A program made the translations under genes and the position numbers. DNA of 8,630 bases from Elusimicrobiota bacterium (GTDB taxonomy: Bacteria > Elusimicrobiota > Elusimicrobia > UBA1565 > UBA9628), in contig JACQBB010000223.1 in the NCBI GenBank assembly GCA_016194625.1, positions 1-8,630 of the forward strand. The letters run 5' to 3'. Position 1 is the stretch's first letter; every line of letters starts with the position of its first letter. Below, piece by piece: positions 1 to 5,740 of the stretch. The notes beneath the pieces were generated by a model, which searched no databases, was not told where the DNA came from, and saw only the letters and a list, made by a program, of their open reading frames with translations.

Positions 1-164
1 CCCAGCACGCGCGCGGGGATCTGGTAGGTCAGCGACTTGCCCGCGCCGGTCGGCATCACGCCCACGCAGTCGCGCCCCGCCAGCACGGCCTCGATCACCT
101 CGCGTTGGCCGGGGCGGAACGAGGGATAGCCGAAGACTTCCTTGAGGACCTGCTCGGGCGTCAT
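1..164 (-). CDS. recQ: ATP-dependent DNA helicase RecQ, N-terminal fragment (runs off left edge)
   Basis: Only the first 54 codons are in the window; the gene continues beyond base 1. RecQ is a 3'-5' superfamily 2 DNA helicase acting in recombination and replication repair. The N-terminus reads MTPEQVLKEVFGYPSFRPGQ, which contains the RecQ motif 0 (FGY..FR.GQ, residues 11-20, the adenine-sensing glutamine). It is followed by REVIEAVLAGRDC and the Walker A loop MPTGAGKS (residues 37-44), then TYQIPA, the standard RecQ continuation. The start ATG at 164-162 is chosen because it gives the normal short distance to motif 0. No Shine-Dalgarno sequence precedes it; instead a TACGAT box lies six bases upstream, suggesting a leaderless transcript. 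It is divergent from the fusion gene at 316 and shows no functional tie to it. The family call is near certain; completeness cannot be judged. Confidence 0.93.
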   Translation of the reverse strand, partial: MTPEQVLKEVFGYPSFRPGQREVIEAVLAGRDCVGVMPTGAGKSLTYQIPARVL

Positions 165-170
165 CGTACT

Positions 171-176
171 ATCGTA
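171..176 (-). promoter_or_regulatory. Candidate -10 box for recQ, leaderless arrangement
   Basis: On the minus strand TACGAT matches TANNNT and is separated from the recQ ATG (164-162) by exactly six bases (AGTACG). Transcription would then begin at or next to the A of the ATG. No convincing -35 is seen 16-18 bases upstream, and no Shine-Dalgarno sequence is present. The box lies in a near-perfect tandem 8-base repeat, ATCGTACT/ATCGTACG, at 163-178 on the plus strand. This is a candidate from pattern and spacing only. Confidence 0.45.
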
Positions 177-303
177 CGAATATCCGAGCCGTTTTGTTCC
201 GCCCGCGCTGGGTCCAAGGGCCCGCGCGAGGCGTAGGCCGTCCGGGCAGAAAATCGTCACACAGGCGTGACGCCCCCCAAACGCCCGGCTCACCGCCCCC
301 GCG
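177..303. other. Divergent intergenic region between recQ and the fusion gene
   Basis: This non-coding stretch separates the two divergently transcribed genes and should hold the upstream parts of both promoters. It contains one AT-richer patch (GTTTTGTT around 191-198), an 8-base direct repeat GCCCGCGC at 201-208 and 220-227 (19 bases apart), and the inverted repeat at 255-272. I see no tRNA, riboswitch fold or small ORF that I can support. Confidence 0.5.
255..272. promoter_or_regulatory. Inverted repeat CGTCAC-N6-GTGACG, possible operator
   Basis: Perfect 6-base arms with a 6-base spacer lie about 30-50 bases upstream of the candidate -10 box of the fusion operon, a typical position for a dimeric transcription factor. 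A second overlapping palindrome, GGCGT-G-ACGCC, lies at 264-274. Inverted repeats of this size arise by chance fairly often in a 140-base GC-rich gap, so function is speculative and no regulator family is recognised. Confidence 0.25.
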
Positions 304-309
304 TACACT
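304..309 (+). promoter_or_regulatory. Candidate -10 box for the four-gene operon, leaderless arrangement
   Basis: TACACT (TANNNT) is followed by six bases (GTGGTC) and then ATG at 316, so the expected transcription start falls on or beside that ATG. This supports 316 over the in-frame GTG at 310, which abuts the box itself. No purine-rich Shine-Dalgarno sequence is present upstream. No clear -35 hexamer is visible at 16-18 bases upstream of the box. The geometry is identical to that at the divergent recQ start. Confidence 0.45.
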
Positions 310-315
310 GTGGTC

Positions 316-3300
316 ATGTTCAAGACCCTGATCGCGGCGGTTTACCTCCTGACCATCCCCGGCGTCCCGGCGTGGGCCCAAGTGTCCCGGGCCGTCCGCG
401 CTCCCGTCGCTCCGATCGCCGCCGTCCCCATCCTGCCGGTGACGGCCTCCCCCCTCTCGGCGCCGTCGTTCGCGGCGCCGTCGCTCATGGCGCCCGCGCT
501 CGCGGTCCCCGCCGCCGCGCCCGCTCTCGCCCCCGTCCCGGTCGTCGCCGCTTCCGTTCGGACCGCCGCCCCCGCGCTCGCCCTCGCGCCGGTCGCCGCG
601 TCCCGGCCCGTCGCCCTCGACACGGCCCGCTCCGCCGCCGAGTCCGCCGGCGAGCTCGCCGCCCGCCCCTCCGGCGTCGAGGCCGACGCGGTCCGCGCCG
701 ACTTCGCCGACGGCGCCCGCCCGGCCGCGTCCGAGACGGAGCCCGTCCTCGCCGCCGGGACGACCCCGCGCGCGTCCGGCCTGACGCCGGCGACGCCGTC
801 CGCTCCCAAGCCGCGCCTGCGCGGCTTCCTGGCGGGCACCTTCGGCGCCCAGCTCGCGAGCAACGCCCTCCAGGTGACGATGCCGCTGCTCTTCCTTAAA
901 ATCACCGGCTCCGCGGCCGCCGCGGCGTTCGCCGTCACGATCGGCTCCGCCTTCGACGCCGCCGGCACTCTGGTCGGCGGCTGGCTCACCGACCGCGTCC
1001 GCGCCAAGCCCGTCCTGCTGGGAACCACGCTCGCGCGCGGCGCGGCGATGGCCGCCCTTCCCGTGCTCGCGCTGACCGGAGGCCTGACGCTCCCCGCCGT
1101 GGCCGCCGCCTATCTGGTGGAATGCTTCGCCCGCGGGATCGCCGACACCGCGCGCAGCACCCTGCCCTCCGAGATCGCGGCCGGCGACGACGGCCTGCTC
1201 AAGCGCGTCCTCGCCAAGAACCAGTCGTTCTTCGAGGCCGGCGGCGTGGCCGGCCCTTTCCTGGCCGGCGCGCTGATCGCGGGCCTGGGCGGCGTGGCCG
1301 CCCCCGCGGCGCTGTGGCTGGCCCCGGCGGCGTTCGCCGCGGTGACGCTCGCCTATCTCGCCATCCCGAAAGCGACGACCGAGCCTTATGGCGAGGAAGT
1401 GCCCCATCCTTCGACTCCGTCAGGAAAGGGACAGGCGCTGGACGGCTGGATGCGCTGGGCGCTCGTCGCCACGGCCCTGCTGACGATGTACCCGCTCAAG
1501 GGCCTGCTGCCGGCGGTCTTCGCGACCTCGGTGCTCCACGACCCGGCTTCGGCGGCGTGGCTGGTCGGCCTGTTCGGGGTCGGCGGCTTCCTGGGCTCGC
1601 TCGCCTACGGCCGCTGGAACGGGACCGTCGCGCCGCGGCGCTGGCTGACCCTCGGCGCGCTCGGCACCGTCGCGCTCGCCGCGGCCTTCCTGCCCGGCGC
1701 GTTCTGGCCCGCGGCGGCGGGCGTGCTCGCCTTCGCCGCGAGCAACGTCGCGGCCCGCCTGGCGCTGAACGCCGCGATCCAGACCCGCGCGGCGCCCGGC
1801 TCGGCCGGCGCGGCGATGGGCGCGGCGCGCTTCACCGCGAACCTCGCCGGCCTGGGCGTGCGCTTCCTCGCCGGCCTCGCCTTCACGGCGACGCTCGCTC
1901 CCGCGCTGTCCTTCTGGCTGATCGGCGGCGGCCTCGCGACGGTCGGCATCGCCGGCGCCTTCGCGGTCGGACGCCTGGCCCCCGTCGCGACGACCGGCCC
2001 GCGGCCTTCGGCGGCGCACGGGCGCCCCGGCCGCCTGATCGCGGTCGAGGGCCTGGACGGCTCCGGCAAGTCCACCCAACTCGAGCGCCTCAAGGACGAG
2101 CTCGAGGCCCAGGGCCTGAAGGTCGTCACCACCAGCTGGAACTCCTCGGACGTGGTGTCCGACGCGGTCAAGAAGGCCAAGAAGGACCGGACGCTCGACG
2201 CGAAGACCTTCGCGCTGATGAACGCCGCCGACCTGGCCGACCGCCTGGAGAAGGTCATCCTGCCCGCGCTCGACGAGGGCGCGGTCGTGCTGGCCGACCG
2301 CTGGTTCTTCACGGCGCTGGCGCGCGACGCGGTGCGCGGCAACGACCCGAAGTGGCTGCGTCGGCTCTACGCCGGCGTCCCCCGTCCGGACCTGACGCTG
2401 TACTTCCGCCTGCCCGTCGAGACGGCGATCGGCCGCGTCCTGGCTCGCTCCGACGCCAAGCTGGGACTGTCCGAGGACCACGAGGGCGCGGCGGGCGGCC
2501 TGAAGTATTACGAAGCGGGGCTCGACGCGAAGCTGTCCGCGGACCCGGTCGAGAACTTCCGCCTGTTCCAGTCGCGGGTGACGGCGTCTTACGACGCGCA
2601 GGCCCGCGAGCACGGCTTCACCGTCATCGACAGCTCGCGCGACCGCGACGCGATCACTCCGGACGTGACGCGCGCCGCGCTCGGCATGCTGGGGCCGCTC
2701 TCGGCGTTCAAGCGCGCCGGCGACCCGCTGTCCAAGTCCACGCTGTTCGACAAGGACCCGCGGACGGACGCCGACAACATCCGCCGCAACTACATGAACG
2801 AGAAGCGCGGGGTCCACTTCTACTTCCGCAACATGCTCCTGCCGATGCAGGAGCGCTTCGCCCAGCTGATGGACATGGCGGCGATGCCGCGCGTGTTCCT
2901 GCACGGCTCCCCCCACATCGACAACTACGCCAAGAACCTGCAGGGCGCCGCGATGGTGGACTTCGACCGCGCCCGCGTCGGCCCGTACGCGTGGGACCTG
3001 GTCCGCCTGATGGTGTCGATATCCCTGCGCCGCAAGAAGGACTCCGAGGGCCTGCTCGACGCCGACGTGCTCAAGCAGCTCAAGAAGGGCTACCTGCGCG
3101 GCTTCCGCCACCCGGACCGCCCGTTCTCCGAGGTCCGCGAGCTCAAGGACGTCGAGCCCGCGGACGACGAGGTCAGCATGGACGCCTACCTGAAGGCGGG
3201 CAAGAAATGGGCCAAGGAGATGCGCTCGTCCCCGCTGCCGGTCGCGGACAAGGACGTGGTCTCGCTGGTCGCGCAGTACGGCAAGACCCAAGAGCCCGGC

Positions 3301-3861
3301 TTCCTGGACGACTACTTCATCGAGGAGGCGGGCCGCGGCCGGGGCTCGATGGGATTGCGCGGCGTGTTCCTCGTCGTGCTGGCGCCGAAGGACGCGCGCT
3401 CCGGCCAGGACCGCGTCCTGCTCAACATCAAGGCGACCCGGACCGACCCGGACACGCGCTGGTACGCGAGCCCGTTCAAGAGCGAGGTCGAGCGCATGCA
3501 CGCCGCCGCCGACCTGTACGCGCCGGGCTGGACCCTGCGCCCCGGCTCGGCCGCGCTCGACGGCGTCGAGTACGACGTGCGGCCGATCTCGCCGCAGAAC
3601 GTGAAGATCAAGAAGGCGCTGAACCGCGAGCAGCAGATGGACTTCGCCTACGCGGTCGGCACGCAGCTGGGGCGGGCGCACCGCCTCTCCCTTCAGGACG
3701 GGACGCCCGCGCGGTTCGAGGCGAAGCTGGACGAGCAGTTCGACGGCATCGTCGCGGCCGGCCTGACCATCCGCGACGAGATCGTGGACGCGCACGCGCG
3801 CTACCTCCGCCGCATGAAGCGCGACGGCCTGGAGCCCCAAGGGGACGGAGACGACGAATGA
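316..3861 (+). CDS. Fusion protein: leader, Ala/Pro linker, MFS transporter, thymidylate-kinase-like domain, DUF2252 domain (1181 aa)
   Basis: One uninterrupted frame encodes several modules (numbered from ATG 316). Residues 1-21 look like a Sec signal peptide (basic Lys3, hydrophobic core, AWA-Q cleavage-like site). Residues 23-165 are an Ala/Pro/Val-rich linker. Residues ~169-555 form an MFS permease with about 12 hydrophobic segments and a loop-2/3 signature GGWLTDRVRAK (221-231). Residues ~573-797 resemble dTMP kinase: IAVEGLDGSGKST (P-loop 579-587), ADRW (660-663, the DR[YH] position) and PDLTLYF (691-697). Residues ~800-1181 match DUF2252: FYFRN (835-839), HGSPHIDNY (863-871), VDFDRA (881-886), WDLVRL (893-898), GRGSMGLR (1008-1015), Lys1039, YDVRP (1086-1090) and LGRAHR (1118-1123). 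An in-frame GTG at 310 would add two residues. The stop overlaps the next gene by ATGA. As I recall, MFS-dTMP kinase fusions occur in Actinobacteria; I know of no added DUF2252. Substrates are unknown. Domain calls are firm, function is not. Confidence 0.88.
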   Translation: MFKTLIAAVYLLTIPGVPAWAQVSRAVRAPVAPIAAVPILPVTASPLSAPSFAAPSLMAPALAVPAAAPALAPVPVVAASVRTAAPALALAPVAASRPVALDTARSAAESAGELAARPSGVEADAVRADFADGARPAASETEPVLAAGTTPRASGLTPATPSAPKPRLRGFLAGTFGAQLASNALQVTMPLLFLKITGSAAAAAFAVTIGSAFDAAGTLVGGWLTDRVRAKPVLLGTTLARGAAMAALPVLALTGGLTLPAVAAAYLVECFARGIADTARSTLPSEIAAGDDGLLKRVLAKNQSFFEAGGVAGPFLAGALIAGLGGVAAPAALWLAPAAFAAVTLAYLAIPKATTEPYGEEVPHPSTPSGKGQALDGWMRWALVATALLTMYPLKGLLPAVFATSVLHDPASAAWLVGLFGVGGFLGSLAYGRWNGTVAPRRWLTLGALGTVALAAAFLPGAFWPAAAGVLAFAASNVAARLALNAAIQTRAAPGSAGAAMGAARFTANLAGLGVRFLAGLAFTATLAPALSFWLIGGGLATVGIAGAFAVGRLAPVATTGPRPSAAHGRPGRLIAVEGLDGSGKSTQLERLKDELEAQGLKVVTTSWNSSDVVSDAVKKAKKDRTLDAKTFALMNAADLADRLEKVILPALDEGAVVLADRWFFTALARDAVRGNDPKWLRRLYAGVPRPDLTLYFRLPVETAIGRVLARSDAKLGLSEDHEGAAGGLKYYEAGLDAKLSADPVENFRLFQSRVTASYDAQAREHGFTVIDSSRDRDAITPDVTRAALGMLGPLSAFKRAGDPLSKSTLFDKDPRTDADNIRRNYMNEKRGVHFYFRNMLLPMQERFAQLMDMAAMPRVFLHGSPHIDNYAKNLQGAAMVDFDRARVGPYAWDLVRLMVSISLRRKKDSEGLLDADVLKQLKKGYLRGFRHPDRPFSEVRELKDVEPADDEVSMDAYLKAGKKWAKEMRSSPLPVADKDVVSLVAQYGKTQEPGFLDDYFIEEAGRGRGSMGLRGVFLVVLAPKDARSGQDRVLLNIKATRTDPDTRWYASPFKSEVERMHAAADLYAPGWTLRPGSAALDGVEYDVRPISPQNVKIKKALNREQQMDFAYAVGTQLGRAHRLSLQDGTPARFEAKLDEQFDGIVAAGLTIRDEIVDAHARYLRRMKRDGLEPQGDGDDE
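382..810 (+). repeat. Low-complexity Ala/Pro-rich linker coding region within the fusion gene
   Basis: Codons 23-165 of the fusion protein encode an irregular succession of short AP, AVP and APAL units, for example SAPSFAAPSLMAPALAVPAA. It turns slightly more acidic and polar near its end, before the first MFS helix. It has no recognisable fold and probably forms a disordered spacer. It follows directly after a signal-peptide-like leader, an unusual context for an MFS permease. The repeat is irregular in both protein and DNA, so no unit length is assigned. Confidence 0.7.
3847..3850 (+). promoter_or_regulatory. Shine-Dalgarno GGAG for the metallophosphoesterase
   Basis: GGAG ends seven bases before the ATG at 3858, inside the last codons of the fusion gene. 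It is the clearest ribosome-binding site among the operon junctions and supports independent or re-initiating translation at the ATGA overlap. The two downstream junctions (4517 and 5737) lack a comparable motif and may depend more on coupling. Confidence 0.55.
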
Positions 3862-4520
3862 AGCGGACCATCATCATCGGCGACGTGCACGGCTGCTCGG
3901 CCGAGCTCAAGGACCTTCTGCGCGCCGTGAACGCGCGGCCCGACGACCGCCTGATCAGCGTCGGCGACCTGATCAACAAGGGCCCCGACAGCCGCGGAGT
4001 GATGGAGTGGGCGATGGGCGCGCGCAACCTCGAGTGCGTGGTCGGCAACCACGAGCTGAGGTTCGTGAACTGCTGGCGCCGCTCCGCGGTCCCCCGCGCG
4101 CGGCCCCACGACGAGGAGACCTGGCACCAGCTCGGCGACCTGCGCGAGGCGGCGATGCGCTACGCCGCCTCGTGGCCGCTGACCATCGACGGCGGGTCCT
4201 TCCTGGTCGTCCACGCGGGCTTCGACCCCCGCAAGAGCCTGGGCCTGCAGAGCGTGGCGGCGCTGACCGACATCCGCCGCCTGCGCGACACCGACGAGCC
4301 CTGGTACGAGTCCTACCGGGGCCGGCAGCTCGTCGTGTACGGCCACTGGAGCAAGCCGGCCGCCGTCGTGCGTCCGAACTCGATCGGCCTGGACACCGGC
4401 TGCGTGTACGGCGGCGCGCTGACGGCCCTGATCCTGCCCGAGCGGCGCCTGGTGAGCGTGCCCGCGCGGCGGGTCTACCGCGAGAAGGAAGGCTTCGGCG
4501 CGGCGCTGGCGGCGGCATGA
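3858..4520 (+). CDS. Calcineurin-like metallophosphoesterase of the PPP/ApaH/PrpE type (220 aa)
   Basis: This is a small cytosolic hydrolase with the full set of binuclear metal-site motifs: GDVHG (8-12), GDLINKGPDS (36-45), GNHE (63-66), VVHAGF (117-122), GHW (162-164) and LDTGCVYGG (178-186). The length and the final LDTGCVYGG block are typical of the bacterial branch that includes diadenosine tetraphosphatase ApaH, PrpE and small Ser/Thr phosphatases. GNHE is closer to PrpE/PPP enzymes than to ApaH, which usually has GNHD. Lys41 sits where most PPP members have Arg in GDxxxRG. Substrates could be dinucleoside polyphosphates or phosphoproteins; the sequence does not decide. It starts in a 4-base ATGA overlap with the fusion gene, with GGAG seven bases upstream, and ends in another ATGA overlap with the MFS gene, indicating coupled expression. 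Confidence 0.9.
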   Translation: MKRTIIIGDVHGCSAELKDLLRAVNARPDDRLISVGDLINKGPDSRGVMEWAMGARNLECVVGNHELRFVNCWRRSAVPRARPHDEETWHQLGDLREAAMRYAASWPLTIDGGSFLVVHAGFDPRKSLGLQSVAALTDIRRLRDTDEPWYESYRGRQLVVYGHWSKPAAVVRPNSIGLDTGCVYGGALTALILPERRLVSVPARRVYREKEGFGAALAAA

Positions 4521-5740
4521 GCGTCCTCCTCCCCGCCGCGCCCGCGGCCGTCGAGCCCGTGCGCGAGGCGCGCGCTCCCGCGCCGCTCGGCGGCTTCCTG
4601 ACCGGCGTCCTGCTGTCGCAGGTCGTCAACAGCGCCCTGCACCTTGCCCAGCCGCTGCTCGTCTACGAACTGACCGGTTCGGCGGGCAAGGCGGCGTTCT
4701 TCTCCTCGTTCGACACCGCGGTCCACATGTCGGGCTCGTTCCTGGGCGGCTGGCCGTGCGACCGCCTGGGCGCGCGGCGCCTGCTGGCGCTGTCGACCTT
4801 CCTGCGCGGCGCGTCGCTGGCCCTGATCCCGGTCCTCTGGGCGACGGGCCGCCTGACCGTCGTCGCGGCGATGGCCGCGTACACGCTCGACGCGTTCGTG
4901 CGCGGCTTCGTGGACACGGCCGTCCACGCGCTGCCGCTCGAGCTCGGCGACCACGACCGCGCGGAGCTCGACCGCCTCAACTCGCGCTACGAGCTGGTCT
5001 TCGACCTGGGCGGCATCGCGGGTCCGCTGATGCTGGGCGGCCTGATGCTGGGCCGCCACGGCCTGGCGCCGCACGTCGCGGTCCCCGCCGGCTTCGCGCT
5101 CGCCGCCGCCGCCTTCCTGTTCGTGCCGAAGACGCCGCGCCGGGCCGTGCTCGGGACGAAGGGCGGGACCTGGGCGGGCCTGCGCGCGATCGCCGCGTCG
5201 CCGGCGCTCCTGCTGGCGACGCTCGCCGTCGCCGGGCTGAACCTGTTCCCGATGCGCAAGCTCCTCTCCGCGTTCTTCGCCAAGTCCATCCTCGGCGCGC
5301 CTTACGCGGCGGGCTGGGTGGGCGCGGCGTTCGGCCTGGGCGGCGCGCTCGGCACCGTCGTCTACGGCCGCTGGTCGGGACGCGTGAGCGGGCGGAACTG
5401 GGTCGTCGCCGGAGGCGCCGGCGTCCTGCTCCTGGCCGCCGGCTGGGCGCCGGGGACGCTGTGGCCGATGCTGGCCGCCGCCTTCGCGTTCGCGTGCGTC
5501 AACGTCGGCGCGCGCCTGGCGATGACCCGCGGCCTGCAGGAGCGCACGCCGGAAGCGGTCGTCGGCGGCGTGACCGCGGTGTCGCGCTTCGCCGCGAACG
5601 CGGTGTCGGTCGGCCTCAAGGCCCTGATCGGGGCGGCCTTCGCGATGGGCGCCTCGCCGCGCGAGGCGTTCGCGGTGGTGGCGGCGGGCCTGGTCGCCGT
5701 CGCGGCGGCCCAGTTCGGCCTGGCCAAAAAGCTATCATGA
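4517..5740 (+). CDS. MFS transporter, paralog of the MFS domain of the upstream fusion protein (407 aa)
   Basis: This integral inner-membrane protein has about 12 hydrophobic segments after a short non-membrane N-terminus of roughly 24 residues; it lacks the signal-like leader of its paralog. The loop-2/3 MFS signature appears as GGWPCDRLGARR (77-88). It aligns along its whole length with the fusion's permease: GFLTG/GFLAG at helix 1, ELTGSA/KITGSA, AYTLDAFVRGFVDTA versus AYLVECFARGIADTA, GGIAGP/GGVAGP, NLFPMRKLLSAFFA versus TMYPLKGLLPAVFA, VYGRWSG/AYGRWNG, and NVGARLAM/NVAARLAL. Substrate cannot be inferred; efflux-type MFS permeases are the nearest general class. The start ATG overlaps the previous stop (ATGA) without a good Shine-Dalgarno sequence, and the stop overlaps the ppk1 start in the same way. 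The gene probably arose by duplication of, or donated, the fusion's MFS module. Confidence 0.88.
   Translation: MSVLLPAAPAAVEPVREARAPAPLGGFLTGVLLSQVVNSALHLAQPLLVYELTGSAGKAAFFSSFDTAVHMSGSFLGGWPCDRLGARRLLALSTFLRGASLALIPVLWATGRLTVVAAMAAYTLDAFVRGFVDTAVHALPLELGDHDRAELDRLNSRYELVFDLGGIAGPLMLGGLMLGRHGLAPHVAVPAGFALAAAAFLFVPKTPRRAVLGTKGGTWAGLRAIAASPALLLATLAVAGLNLFPMRKLLSAFFAKSILGAPYAAGWVGAAFGLGGALGTVVYGRWSGRVSGRNWVVAGGAGVLLLAAGWAPGTLWPMLAAAFAFACVNVGARLAMTRGLQERTPEAVVGGVTAVSRFAANAVSVGLKALIGAAFAMGASPREAFAVVAAGLVAVAAAQFGLAKKLS

Noticed and set aside
201..227. Direct repeat GCCCGCGC as a regulatory site
   Set aside because: Eight-base GC-only repeats are expected by chance in sequence this GC-rich; nothing else supports it.
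310..315. GTG at 310 as start of the fusion gene
   Set aside because: It adds only Met-Val before ATG 316, abuts the candidate -10 box, and has no ribosome-binding site. It cannot be fully excluded without 5' end mapping.
169..1407. Antisense open frame covering the intergenic region and the start of the fusion gene
   Set aside because: Gly/Arg/Glu-rich shadow translation without motifs; it would also cover both candidate promoters.
1420..3840. Antisense open frame of about 800 codons opposite the fusion gene
   Set aside because: It mirrors the GC-rich codon pattern of the real gene (few stops in the opposite frame), shows Arg/Glu/Ala/Val-rich low-complexity protein and no domain motif.
1122..3857. 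Possible long N-terminal extension of the metallophosphoesterase in its own frame
   Set aside because: The upstream part is an Arg/Pro/Gly-rich shadow of the fusion gene. The conserved domain begins exactly at ATG 3858 with GGAG seven bases before it.
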